Positions 47,139 through 57,100 of a stretch of DNA of 64,000 nucleotides are shown one piece after another. This DNA is from Nonomuraea terrae (GTDB lineage Bacteria > Actinomycetota > Actinomycetes > Streptosporangiales > Streptosporangiaceae). The position numbers were made by a program, and so were the translations under genes. The stretch is taken from positions 114,426-178,425 of the forward strand of contig NZ_SMKQ01000001.1 in assembly GCF_004348995.1 (NCBI RefSeq), given 5' to 3'. Within the stretch, counting starts at the first letter, position 1; the number at the start of each line of letters is the position of its first letter. Below the pieces are notes generated by a model. It had not been told where the DNA came from and did not search any database. It was given only the letters and a program-made list of their open reading frames with translations.

Positions 47139-50014
47139 CGGGACAGCAGCGACAGGCGGTGGCCCGCCGCGGCGGCCTCGCCGCGGGTGGTGACGCCGAG
47201 CTTGGCCAGGATGTTGGACACGTGCACGCTCACCGTCTTCGCCGAGATGAACAGCTCGGCGGCGATGTCCCGGTTGGTGCGGCCCTGGGCCACCAGGCGC
47301 AGCACCTCGCGTTCGCGCGGCGTCAGCAGCTCGGACTGCTCCGGCGCCGCCGGGCCGCCGCCCACCCGCCGCAGGAGCGTCTCGATCCGCTCGGTCAGCG
47401 GGGTCGCGCGCAGCGCCTGCGCCAGCGGCAGCGCCTTCTTCAGCCGGGCCGCCGCCCCCTCCCGGTCGCCGCCGTGCGCGGCGGCCCCGGCGGCCCGGTG
47501 CAGGGCCATGGCCGCGTTGTGCGGGCGCTGGAGCCGCTCCCAGGCCGCCGCCGCGGCGTCGAAGTCCCCGCTGTACGACAGCCGGTACGCCTCCACGACC
47601 GGTCCGATGACCGACAGCTCGGTGGCCACCCCGGCGGCGTGTTCGCGCAGAGCCGCCGTACGCTGCGGCTCGATCTCGTGGGCGGCGTCGCAGACGGTGC
47701 GCAGCAGCGAGAGCAGCCGCCAGCTGAGCACGGCCTTGCTCGACTGCCGGGGATGCGCGAGCACCCGCTCGGCCTCCTCCAGCGCGGCGCCGCGCTCTCC
47801 CCGGCTCAGGAACCAGCCGATGCGCATCCGCGCGTTGCTGATGACGTCCTGGATGTACTCCTCGCGGCGGCCCTTGAAGACGCCGATCTCCGACAGGATG
47901 CTCTCGACGAGCGTCAGCTCGCCCCTGGCCAGGGCGATGTCGGCGCGCACCCGCAGCAGCGAGTGCCGGGTGCGCAGCACGGGGCCGTGGCTGAGCGCGC
48001 CTTCGACGATCTCGACGGCCTCGTCCCAGCGGCCGAGCGCCTCCAGCGACTCGGCCCAGTTGTTCTTGATGAACAGGCCGCTGGCGCGCAGCCGGCCGTA
48101 CTTCTTGGCGATCCGCCAGCCGTCCTCCGACATGCGCAGGGCCTCGTCGTGGCGGCCCATGTCGAGCAGGGCGTCGATGCTGTTGCCGATCGCCCGCAGG
48201 ATCACGCGGCCGGAGTCGGCCTCCCGGCCGATGCGCAGCGCCTGCTCGTTGACCCGGATGGTCGACTCCATGTCGCCGTTGAGCGAGTGGCCGAGCCCCA
48301 TGTTCAGCAGCAGGTCGGCCTCCAGGCAGGCGTCGCCGTACTTCCTGGCCAGGCGCAGGCCCTCGTCGATGAGCTCGTTCGCCTCGTCGATCTCGCCGCG
48401 CAGCATCAGGTGGCGGCTCAGCGGCGTGAGGACCTCGGCGCGGTCGCGGCTGGAGCCGGAGACGAGGCGCAGCGCGTGGCGGAGGTCCTCGATGACGCCG
48501 GGCTTGCCCTTGGAGTCGATGAACGGCGTGCGGCGCACGATGAGCTGGGCCACCCGCTCCGGCTCGCGGGTCTCGTCCAGCTCCGCCAGGGCGGCCTTCA
48601 CGAACTTCGCGCCCTTGTCCACGTCGCCGCCCGCGCCGCCGGCCTCGGCGGCGCGTTCCAGGACGGCGGTGTGGTCGGCGCCGATGAGCCCGGCCGCGTC
48701 GTCCACCCGGTCCCACAGCATGAGGACGCGTTCGAGCAGCGGGATGGCCTCGGTGTAGGCGAACGACTTGAACGACTCCAGCGCCGCATCCCAGGCCGAG
48801 ATCAGGGCCCAGCGGTCGTCGCGGGCGCCGAACCAGTGGTGGGCCAGCTCGACGGCGGCGCGGCCCGGCGGGACGAGCCCGCGGTCCTTCGAGATCTCCT
48901 CGGCGAACCTGCGGTGCAGGCGCTGGTGCTCGCCCGGCAGCAGCTCGTCGTGGACGGCCTCGCGGATGAGGGCGTGCCGGAAGACGTACGCGCGGCCGTC
49001 GGCGATCTGCAGGACGTTGCCGGCGATGGCCGGGCGCAGGGCGGTCTCCAGCTCGACGTCGGACAGGCCGCTCACGGCCGCCAGCAGCGCGTGGCCGACC
49101 CGGATGCCGCCCGCGGCGGCGACGCGCAGCACACGCTGGGTCTCCTCCGGCAGGCGCTCGACGGAGCCGAGGATGAGGTCGTTCATGGAGTCGGGGAACG
49201 TGCACTCGTCGCCGCTCTCCAGCATGGCCTCCACGAACAGCGGGATGCCCTCGCTGCGTTCGTAGACCTTCTGGACCTTGGCGTACTCGGGGGTGCTGCC
49301 GAGGATCGCGGTCATCTGCTGGCCGACCTCGTCACGCGACAGGCGCGGCAGGTCGAGCCGGTGCACGCCCTGGACCCGGCCCAGCTCGGCCAGCACCGGC
49401 CGCAGCGGGTGCTGGCGGTGCAGGTCGTCGGAGCGGTACGTCATGACGATCAGGGCCCGCGGGATGTACAGGTTGCGGCTGAGGAACGCGATGAGGTCGC
49501 GGCTGGAGCGGTCGGCCCAGTGGATGTCCTCGATGACGAGGACAGTCGGGCGGCACTCGGAGAGGCGTTCGAGCAGGGTGAGGAACTGCTCGAAGAGGCG
49601 GGCGCGGCCGGTGTCGGTCTCGCCGTCGCCGCTGGGCTCGCCGAACTCGGGCAGCAGCCGGGCGAGGTCGCGCTCGGCGCCGTCGGGCAGCAGCTTCGTG
49701 ACCGCCGCCGGGCCCTGCTCGCGGACGAGCTGGCGCAGCGTGGCGGTGAAGGGCGCGTACGCCAGGCCCTCGGTGGACAGCTCGATGCAGCCACCGAACA
49801 GCACGTGGGCGCCGAGGGCCGTGCACTGCTCGGCGAAGCGCTGGACGAGCCTGGTCTTGCCGACCCCTGCCTCGCCACCCAGCAGGACGGCCGTCATCGC
49901 CCCTTTCCTGGCCTCCTCGAAGCACTCGGCCAGAGTGGCGACCTCCTCTTCCCGCCCCACGAAGACGGGACTGACAGAACGTCCCCGCATGTCATTCAGC
50001 ATTTCACGTCCCAT
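47135..50014 (-). CDS. LAL-type LuxR regulator with AAA/STAND ATPase
   Basis: 959 aa. Walker A GGEAGVGKTRL (about 46-56), Walker B VLVIEDIHWAD, a long alpha-helical TPR-like middle (about 350-850) and a C-terminal LuxR helix-turn-helix: LTPREREVLRLVAQGRTNRDIAAELFISAKTVSVHVSNILAKLGV. These large ATP-regulated activators often switch on carbohydrate or secondary-metabolite genes. ATG 50014 is used; 50002 is possible. The longer frame to 50080 would run through the terminator of the neighbouring small gene and is rejected. Confidence 0.92.
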   Translation of the reverse strand: MGREMLNDMRGRSVSPVFVGREEEVATLAECFEEARKGAMTAVLLGGEAGVGKTRLVQRFAEQCTALGAHVLFGGCIELSTEGLAYAPFTATLRQLVREQGPAAVTKLLPDGAERDLARLLPEFGEPSGDGETDTGRARLFEQFLTLLERLSECRPTVLVIEDIHWADRSSRDLIAFLSRNLYIPRALIVMTYRSDDLHRQHPLRPVLAELGRVQGVHRLDLPRLSRDEVGQQMTAILGSTPEYAKVQKVYERSEGIPLFVEAMLESGDECTFPDSMNDLILGSVERLPEETQRVLRVAAAGGIRVGHALLAAVSGLSDVELETALRPAIAGNVLQIADGRAYVFRHALIREAVHDELLPGEHQRLHRRFAEEISKDRGLVPPGRAAVELAHHWFGARDDRWALISAWDAALESFKSFAYTEAIPLLERVLMLWDRVDDAAGLIGADHTAVLERAAEAGGAGGDVDKGAKFVKAALAELDETREPERVAQLIVRRTPFIDSKGKPGVIEDLRHALRLVSGSSRDRAEVLTPLSRHLMLRGEIDEANELIDEGLRLARKYGDACLEADLLLNMGLGHSLNGDMESTIRVNEQALRIGREADSGRVILRAIGNSIDALLDMGRHDEALRMSEDGWRIAKKYGRLRASGLFIKNNWAESLEALGRWDEAVEIVEGALSHGPVLRTRHSLLRVRADIALARGELTLVESILSEIGVFKGRREEYIQDVISNARMRIGWFLSRGERGAALEEAERVLAHPRQSSKAVLSWRLLSLLRTVCDAAHEIEPQRTAALREHAAGVATELSVIGPVVEAYRLSYSGDFDAAAAAWERLQRPHNAAMALHRAAGAAAHGGDREGAAARLKKALPLAQALRATPLTERIETLLRRVGGGPAAPEQSELLTPREREVLRLVAQGRTNRDIAAELFISAKTVSVHVSNILAKLGVTTRGEAAAAGHRLSLLSR

Positions 50015-50070
50015 GAGCAACTTTCGACACCTTTTGGGGGTATCTGCCGCCCGGTCAAGGGGGCGCTGAG

Positions 50071-50100
50071 GCCCGGCCATGGGTGAGGAGATGGCCGGGC
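50071..50100 (-). terminator. Terminator of 48-aa protein gene
   Basis: 10-bp stem GCCCGGCCAT (50071-50080) with ATGGCCGGGC (50091-50100), 10-nt loop, 14 nt beyond the stop at 50114. Confidence 0.75.
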
Positions 50101-50113
50101 TCTCGTGGGGCGG

Positions 50114-50260
50114 TCATGAGGTACGGCGCTTGCCGAAGAACGAGCGGCGCTCGGCCTTGTTGTGCCGCTGCACGTCGCGTACCAGCCGGTGTTCGGCGGC
50201 CGCGCGGTGCAGTTCGTCCGCGGTGGTCTTCATGAGCTGGTATCCGATCTCGGGATTCAC
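50114..50260 (-). CDS. Small basic protein, 48 aa
   Basis: GTG start with AGGAGAA 5 nt upstream; reads VNPEIGYQLMKTTADELH, then RAAAEHRLVRDVQRHN, ending KAERRSFFGKRRTS. An amphipathic helix with a basic tail, like a widespread class of ~45-aa actinobacterial proteins (E-x-x-Y-Q-L-x-K-x-x-A-D-E-L) of unknown function. Own promoter region and terminator, so a real transcript is likely. Confidence 0.75.
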   Translation of the reverse strand: MNPEIGYQLMKTTADELHRAAAEHRLVRDVQRHNKAERRSFFGKRRTS

Positions 50261-50450
50261 CGAAGTTCTCCTGCCGATTCGCACTTTTTCCTGACATCTT
50301 TAAGGTTCGTGCTAAGGCCCCCTCTCCCACATCGGGTGGATGCCCTATCTCCGAAGCTCAGGGGCGTACGGCATACCTAGGACCGCGGGGGCGAGTGCCC
50401 TAGGGTGATCCGGTTTGGAAGTGGCGGCCCTGGTCGGCGATGCTGTCTAG

Positions 50451-51389
50451 GTGTCAACTGTGACTACCTCGCTCACCGACGTCGCTTCGTCCGACGCGGC
50501 GTTGCGAGCCTTCCTGCACGGCCTACCCGGGGTTGACCGGGTCGGCGCCGACCAGCGGGCGGCGATGCTCGGCACCCGTTCGATCAAGACCACGGCCAAG
50601 GCCCAGGCCATCGACCTGGCCATCTCCATGGTCGACCTGACCACCCTCGAAGGAGCCGACACGGCCGGCAAGGTGCGCGCGATGTGCGCCAAGGCCGTCC
50701 GTCCCGGCGGCGGCGCCCCCTCGGTGGCCGCCGTCTGCGTCTACCCCGACCTCGTCGCGGTCGCGGCCGAGGCGCTCGCCGGCACGCCCGTCAAGATCGC
50801 CTCGGTGGCCACCGCGTTCCCCAGCGGCCGCTCCACGCTCGATGTCAAGATCGCCGAGACCGAGCGGGCCGTCGCCGACGGCGCCCACGAGATCGACATG
50901 GTGATCGACCGCGGCGCGTTCCTGTCCGGCCGCTACAAGAAGGTGTACGACGAGATCACCGCGGTGAAGGCCGCCTGCGGCGACGCCCACCTGAAGGTGA
51001 TCCTCGAGACCGGCGAGCTCGCCACCTACGACAACGTGCGCCGCGCGTCCTGGCTGGCGATGCTGGCCGGGGCCGATTTCATCAAGACCTCCACCGGCAA
51101 GGTGTCCCCCGCCGCCACGCCGTCGGTGACGCTGATCATGCTGGAGGCGGTGCGTGACTTCCGCGCGGCCACCGGGCGGCAGATCGGCGTCAAGCCCGCG
51201 GGCGGCATCCGTACGACCAAAGACGCGATCAAGAACCTCGTGCTGGTCAACGAGACGGCCGGCGACGACTGGCTGACCCCCGAGTGGTTCAGGTTGGGCG
51301 CGTCCTCGCTGCTCAACGACCTGCTGATGCAGCGCGAGAAGCTGGCCACCGGACGCTACGCCGGCCCCGACTACTTCACCCTGGACTGA
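50451..51389 (+). CDS. deoC: Deoxyribose-phosphate aldolase
   Basis: 312 aa TIM barrel: IDLAISMVDLTTLEG, VAAVCVYPDLV, KIASVATAFPSGRSTLDVKIAETERAVADGAHEIDMVIDRG, LKVILETGEL, and the Schiff-base lysine in GADFIKTSTGK, plus GVKPAGGIRT. Splits deoxyribose-5-phosphate to acetaldehyde and glyceraldehyde-3-phosphate. GTG start has no clear ribosome site. The overlapping ALDH genes downstream can oxidise the acetaldehyde formed. Confidence 0.95.
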   Translation: MSTVTTSLTDVASSDAALRAFLHGLPGVDRVGADQRAAMLGTRSIKTTAKAQAIDLAISMVDLTTLEGADTAGKVRAMCAKAVRPGGGAPSVAAVCVYPDLVAVAAEALAGTPVKIASVATAFPSGRSTLDVKIAETERAVADGAHEIDMVIDRGAFLSGRYKKVYDEITAVKAACGDAHLKVILETGELATYDNVRRASWLAMLAGADFIKTSTGKVSPAATPSVTLIMLEAVRDFRAATGRQIGVKPAGGIRTTKDAIKNLVLVNETAGDDWLTPEWFRLGASSLLNDLLMQREKLATGRYAGPDYFTLD

Positions 51390-52816
51390 TGATGGCGATC
51401 TTCGAGTACGCCCCCGCGCCGGAATCACGTGACGTCGTCGACCTGCGGTCGTCGTACGGGCTGTTCGTCAACGGCGAGTTCGTCGAAGGGTCGGGCAAGC
51501 CGTTCAAGACGGTCAACCCGGCCACCGAGGAGACGCTGGCGGAGGTCGCCACGGCCACCTCCGACGACGTCGACCGGGCCGTTCAGGCGGCGCGCAAGGC
51601 GTTCGGCGTCTGGAGCGCGCTGCCCGGCGGCGAGCGCGCGAAATACCTGTTCCGCATCGCCCGCATCATCCAGGAGCGGGCGCGAGAGCTCGCGGTGCTG
51701 GAGTCGCTCGACAACGGCAAGCCGATCCGCGAGTCGCGCGACTTCGACCTGCCGCAGGCGGCGGCCCACTTCTTCTACTACGCGGGCTGGGCCGACAAGC
51801 TGGAGTACGCCGGGTTCGGCACCAAGCCGCTCGGGGTCGCCGGGCAGGTGATCCCGTGGAACTTCCCGCTGCTCATGCTGGCCTGGAAGATCGCCCCGGC
51901 GCTGGCCTGCGGCAACACGGTGGTGCTCAAGCCGGCCGAGACGACGCCGCTGACCGCGCTGCTGTTCGCCGACATCTGCCGCCAGGCCGAGCTGCCGCCC
52001 GGCGTGGTCAACATCGTCACCGGCGCCGGCGAGACGGGCGCGGCCGTCGTGGCCCACACCGACGTCGACAAGGTGGCCTTCACCGGCTCCACCGAGGTCG
52101 GGCGGATCATCGCCCGCACGGTCGCCGGCACCGGCAAGAAGCTCACCCTGGAGCTGGGCGGCAAGGCCGCCAACATCGTGTTCGAGGACGCCGCCATCGA
52201 CCAGGCCGTCGAGGGCATCGTCAACGGCATCTTCTTCAACCAGGGTCACGTCTGCTGCGCCGGGTCGCGGCTGCTGGTGCAGGAGTCGATCCAGGACGAG
52301 CTGCTCGCCGCCCTCAAGCGGCGCGTCGCCACGCTGCGGGTGGGCGACCCGCTCGACAAGAACACCGACGTCGGCGCGGTCAACTCCGCCGAGCAGCTGG
52401 CCAGGATCCGCCGGCTCAGCGAGCTGGGCGAGTCGGAGGGCGCCGAGCGCTGGTCGCCCGCGTGTGAGCTGCCCGACAGGGGCTTCTGGTTCCCGCCGAC
52501 GTTGTTCACCGGGGTCGCGCAGTCCCACACCATCGCCCGTGAGGAGGTCTTCGGTCCGGTGCTGTCGGTGCTGACCTTCCGCACCCCCGCCGAGGCGGTC
52601 GAGAAGGCCAACAACACGCCGTACGGGCTCTCGGCCGGCGTGTGGACCGAGAAGGGCTCGCGCATCCTGTGGACGGCCGAGCGGCTGCGGGCCGGCGTCG
52701 TGTGGGCCAACACGTTCAACAAGTTCGACCCCGCCTCGCCGTTCGGCGGTTACAAGGAGTCCGGCTTCGGCCGCGAGGGCGGGCTGCACGGGCTGGAGGC
52801 GTACCTTGATGTGTGA
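51389..52816 (+). CDS. Aldehyde dehydrogenase (full-length)
   Basis: 475 aa. NAD site GNTVVLKPAETTPLTALL and FTGSTEVGR, general base Glu in LTLELGGKAANIVFEDA, catalytic Cys in NQGHVCCAGSRL, EEVFGPVLSVLTF and C-terminal NTFNKFDPASPFGGYKESGFGREGG. Starts in the deoC stop (TGATGATG), so coupled. Probably turns the acetaldehyde from DeoC into acetate. Confidence 0.95.
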   Translation: MMAIFEYAPAPESRDVVDLRSSYGLFVNGEFVEGSGKPFKTVNPATEETLAEVATATSDDVDRAVQAARKAFGVWSALPGGERAKYLFRIARIIQERARELAVLESLDNGKPIRESRDFDLPQAAAHFFYYAGWADKLEYAGFGTKPLGVAGQVIPWNFPLLMLAWKIAPALACGNTVVLKPAETTPLTALLFADICRQAELPPGVVNIVTGAGETGAAVVAHTDVDKVAFTGSTEVGRIIARTVAGTGKKLTLELGGKAANIVFEDAAIDQAVEGIVNGIFFNQGHVCCAGSRLLVQESIQDELLAALKRRVATLRVGDPLDKNTDVGAVNSAEQLARIRRLSELGESEGAERWSPACELPDRGFWFPPTLFTGVAQSHTIAREEVFGPVLSVLTFRTPAEAVEKANNTPYGLSAGVWTEKGSRILWTAERLRAGVVWANTFNKFDPASPFGGYKESGFGREGGLHGLEAYLDV

Positions 52817-53003
52817 TCATCGCCGGAGCCGGCGGGCCGCGCGGCGCGCCCAGGCCACCCGGGGGCACGCCTTCGCCAGGGCCGGCCGTCCCACGCGGGT
52901 CGGCTGGTACGCCCACCGCTGCGGCGTGAGCCGGTGCGGTCAGGTCTTCGTGCCCGTCCAGATGTCGCAGGAGTCCACGTGGAGGGGTCGGGGCGATGAG
53001 TAG
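52809..53003 (+). CDS. Possible 64-aa Arg/Cys-containing ORF between the two ALDH genes
   Basis: ATG 52809 overlaps the ALDH stop and TAG 53001 overlaps the start of the next gene. GGAGG lies 9 nt upstream inside the ALDH gene. Arg-rich, with GWYAHRCGVSRCGQVF. No family known. Third-position GC is high, but that alone is weak evidence. If not a gene, the 180-bp gap is simply spacer. Confidence 0.3.
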   Translation: MCDHRRSRRAARRAQATRGHAFARAGRPTRVGWYAHRCGVSRCGQVFVPVQMSQESTWRGRGDE

Positions 53004-53841
53004 GTTGTCCGTCAGAAAGACCTACAAGCTGTATATCGGAGGGGCGTTCCCGCGCTCTGAGAGTGGGAGGTCCTACCCCGTGACCTCGGCCAAGGGAGAC
53101 TTCCTCGCCAACGCCTCGCTGGCCTCGCGCAAGGACGCCCGCGACGCGGTGGTGGCCGCGCGCAAGGCGTTCGCCGGCTGGTCGGGCGCGACCCCGTACA
53201 ACCGGGGGCAGATCCTCTACCGCGTCGCGGAGATGCTGGAGGGGCGGCGCGCGCAGTTCGCCGACGAGCTCGGTGGCGGCAAGCGGGCCGCGCTGGAGCG
53301 GGTGGACGCCGCCATCGACCGGCTGGTCTGGTACGCGGGGTGGTCCGACAAGATCGCCGCGCTGCACGGGGCGGCCAACCCCGTCGCCGGGCCGTACTTC
53401 AACCTGTCGACGCCCGAGCCGACCGGGGTGGTGGCGATCGTCGCGCCCGCCGATCCGCTGCTCGGCCTGGTGTCGGTGGTCGCGCCGGTGATCGTGACCG
53501 GCAACACCTGCGTCGTGGTGGCCTCCGAGCCGGCGCCGCTGCCGTCGATCACGCTGGCCGAGGTCCTGGCCACCTCCGACCTGCCCGGTGGCGTGGTCAA
53601 CATCCTCACCGGACGGCAGGCCGAGCTGGCCCCGTGGTTGTCCGCGCACATGGACGTCAACGGGCTCGACCTGACCGGGGTGGCCGACCCGGACCTGGCG
53701 CTCTCGTGCGAGCAGGCGGCGGCCGAGAACCTCAAGCGGGTGGCGCGACCGGTCGAGGAGGACTGGAGCGCCGATCCCGGCATCGCCCGGATGACGCGGT
53801 TCCTGGAGACCAAGACCGTCTGGCATCCGATCGGCGTCTGA
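52996..53841 (+). CDS. Half aldehyde dehydrogenase-like protein without catalytic Cys
   Basis: 281 aa. It resembles the N-terminal NAD-binding half of ALDHs (YKLYIGGAFPRSESGRSYPV, ARKAFAGWSGATPYNRGQILYRVAEMLEGRRAQF, PTGVVAIVAPADPLLGLVSVVAPVIVTGNTCVVVASE, DLPGGVVNILTG). It ends before the region that would hold the catalytic Glu/Cys; an HMDVNGLDLTGV stretch replaces it. The end ETKTVWHPIGV with a clean stop and terminator suggests a stable shortened protein. May pair with the full-length ALDH upstream. Confidence 0.85.
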   Translation: MSRLSVRKTYKLYIGGAFPRSESGRSYPVTSAKGDFLANASLASRKDARDAVVAARKAFAGWSGATPYNRGQILYRVAEMLEGRRAQFADELGGGKRAALERVDAAIDRLVWYAGWSDKIAALHGAANPVAGPYFNLSTPEPTGVVAIVAPADPLLGLVSVVAPVIVTGNTCVVVASEPAPLPSITLAEVLATSDLPGGVVNILTGRQAELAPWLSAHMDVNGLDLTGVADPDLALSCEQAAAENLKRVARPVEEDWSADPGIARMTRFLETKTVWHPIGV

Positions 53842-53851
53842 GCCTTCGGTC

Positions 53852-53928
53852 AGGTCCGAGGCTCGGACCTCGACCGCGAGCGCGGCGAGTGGTGCGTGGC
53901 CATCCAGCCCTGGGGCTGGATGGCCACG
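53852..53928 (+). terminator. Double terminator after deoC-ALDH operon
   Basis: AGGTCCGA (53852-53859) with TCGGACCT (53863-53870), then a 16-bp stem CGTGGCCATCCAGCCC (53895-53910) with its complement to 53928, followed by a T-rich GCTTTTGAC. Strong. Confidence 0.85.
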
Positions 53929-54038
53929 GACGCTTTTGACGACGGTCGGCGAAAGTCCTTCGAATATCAGAAGAAGCTCTTCACAGATCGCCAAAAGCGG
54001 CTTACCTTCGGGGCAATCACGGCATATGCGGAGGAACT

Positions 54039-54083
54039 GTGAAGCGAATGCCCTCGGCGGCATGTCGCTCTCCTCTCCGCTGA
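54039..54083 (+). CDS. Candidate 14-aa leader peptide before ThuA gene
   Basis: GTG with a near-perfect GGAGGAACT site; reads MKRMPSAACRSPLR then TGA, 45 nt before the large gene. A better ribosome site than that of the large gene itself. May be a translated leader, or a chance ORF. Confidence 0.35.
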   Translation: MKRMPSAACRSPLR

Positions 54084-54128
54084 TCCCGTGCCGGGCCATA
54101 CCGCCGATCAGTGAAAGGAAGCCCGCCC

Positions 54129-57100
54129 ATGCCCCCCAGGCGGACCCCTCGCGCCTCCCGATGGACGGCGCGGATCTGCGCCTTACTCCTGCCCCTCGCG
54201 GGGTTGACCGTGCTCCCCATGGCCGCTCCCGCCCAGGCACACCCGGCGGCCATCGACCCTGCGGACTACCAGCGCGTCGAGCTTGCCAAGGGCGTCGACG
54301 AGATGGGCGAACCCCTGACGATGGCCGTGCTGCCCGACCTGTCGGTGCTGCACACCTCGCGTGACGGGACCCTGCGGCGCACGGACGCGACCGGCGACAC
54401 CAGCGTGGTCGGCGCTCTGAACGTCTACACGCACGACGAGGAGGGGCTCCAGGGGGTGGCGGCCGATCCCGGCTTCGCCACCAACCGGTTCATCTACCTC
54501 TACTACGCGCCCCGCCTGGACACCCCTGCGGGCGACGCCCCGGCCACGGGCACCGACTTCTCGGCCTGGCAGGGGGTGAACCGTCTGTCGCGGTTCACCG
54601 TCAAGCCGGACTGGACGCTGGACATGTCCAGCGAAGTGAAGGTGCTCGACGTGCCGGCCGACCGCGGCATCTGCTGCCATGTCGGTGGCGACATCGACTT
54701 CGACGCCGCGGGCAACCTCTACCTGTCGACCGGCGACGACACCAACCCCTTCGACTCGGCGGGCTACTCGCCGATCGACGAGCGCACCGACCGGAACCCG
54801 GCCTACGACGCCCAGCGCAGCTCCGGCAACACCGACGACCTGCGTGGCAAGATCCTGCGGATCAAGGTCAATCCCGACGGGACGTACGACGTCCCCGAAG
54901 GCAACCTGTTCCCGCCGGGAACCGAGAACACCCGGCCCGAGATCTACGCGATGGGCTTCCGCAACCCCTACCGCCTGAGCGTCGACAAGACGACCGGCAT
55001 CGTGTACGTCGGCGACTACGGCCCGGACGCGGGCAGCTCCGACCCCAACCGCGGGCCGAGCGGCCAGGTCGAGTTCAACCGCGTGACCGGCCCCGGCAAC
55101 TACGGCTGGCCGTACTGCACGGGCACCAACACGCTCGCCGAGACCTACAACGAGTACACCTTCCCGTCGGGGCCCGCCGGCCAGAAGTACGACTGCGCCA
55201 CGGGCGGCCCGGTCAACAACTCCTTCCGCAACACCGGTCTGCCCAAGCTGCCCCCCGCGCAGCCGGCGTGGATCAAGTACGGAGGTGACAGCGGCTCTCC
55301 GCCGGAGTTCGGCGGCGGCTCGGAGTCCCCGATGGGCGGCCCCGTCTATCACTACGACGCCGACCTGAAGTCCGCCGTCAAGCTGCCCGAGGACATGGAC
55401 GGCCACTTCTTCGCGGGCGAGTTCGGCCGCCAATGGATCAAGGCGATCGACGTGAACGCCGACGGGACCGCCGGCGCCATCTCCGACTTCCCCTGGACCG
55501 GCACCCAGGTGATGGACATGGCGATCGGCCCGGACGGCGCGCTGTACGTGCTCGACTACGGCTCCGGCTACTTCGGCGGCGACGAGAACTCCGCGGTCTA
55601 CCGGATCGAGTACATCAAGGGCCGCGACCGCTCGCCGGTCGCGGTGGCCGAGGCCGACAAGACCTCGGGGAAGACCCCGCTGACCGTCACCTTCTCCTCG
55701 GAGGGCTCGGCCGACCCGGAGGGCGCGGCGATCACGTACGCCTGGGACTTCGGGGACGACACCACGTCCACCGACGCGAACCCGGTCAAGACCTACACCG
55801 ACGACGGCACGTACACCGCCACGCTCACGGTGAGCGACCCGGCGGGTAACACCGGCACGGCGAGCGTGCAGATCACGGTGGGCAACACCGCGCCCACCGT
55901 GACCCTGGAGACGCCGGCCGAAGGCCGGCTGTTCCAGTGGGGCGACACCGTGCCCTTCACCGTCAAGGTGACGGACCCCGAGGAACCGGAGATCGACTGC
56001 GAGAAGGTCACGGTGACCTACGTGCTCGGACACGACGGCCACGGTCACCAGATCAGCTCGGAGAACGGCTGCTCGGGCGAGTTGACCATCCCCGTCGACG
56101 GTGAGCACGACGACGCCGCGAACATCTTCGCGGTGTTCGACGCCTCGTACACCGACAAGGGCGGGCTGACCACCAAGACCCAGCACATCCTGCAGCCGCG
56201 GCACCGGCAGGCCGAGCACTACACGGCGATGTCGGGCGTGTCCAAGATCGACAAGGCTCCCGCCCACGGCGGCAGGACGGTCGGCGACATCAACAACGGC
56301 GAGTGGATCTCGTTCAAGCCGTACGAGCTGAGCGACGCCAAGATGTTCACCGCCCGTGTCTCCTCCGGAGGCGTCGGCGGCACCATCGAGGTGCGCGCCG
56401 GCTCGGCGACCGGCACGCTGCTCGGCAGGGTGAGCGTCCCGGTGACCGGCGGCTGGGAGACCTTCGTCGACGTCTCCACGCCGCTGTCGCAGGCACCGGC
56501 CGGCGCGACGGAGCTCTACCTGGTCTTCACCGGCGGCTCCGGCGCGCTGTTCGACGTGGACGACTTCACCCTCCTGGCCGAGGGCGGCGGCGAGGGCGAA
56601 GGCGACGTCCTGGTCTTCTCGCGTACGGCCGGCTTCCGGCACGACTCGATCCCGGCGGGCATCCAGGCGATCAAGGACCTGGGCTTCGACGTCACCGCGA
56701 CCGAGGACCCCGGTGCCTTCACCACGGACAACCTGGCGAAGTACAAGGCGGTGATCTTCCTCAGCACGACGGGCGACGTGCTCAACGACGCCCAGCAGGC
56801 CGCCTTCGAGAGCTACATCAAGGCGGGCGGCGGCTTCGTCGGCGTGCACGCCGCGGCGGACACCGAGTACGAGTGGCCGTTCTACGGCGAGCTGGTCGGG
56901 GCGTGGTTCGCCTCCCACCCGGCGATCCAGCCGGCGACGATCAAGGTGGAGGACCGGGCGCACCCGGCGACCGCCCACCTCGGCTCGCTGTGGAACCGCA
57001 CGGACGAGTGGTACGACTACCGGACCAACGCCCGCTCCACCGCCCACGTACTGGCCACGCTCGACGAGTCCTCCTACTCCGGCGGCCGCATGGGCGACGA

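Noticed and set aside
50015..50080. N-terminal extension of the LAL regulator to position 50080
   Set aside because: It would translate through the terminator hairpin of the adjacent 48-aa gene; downstream ATG 50014 is more plausible.
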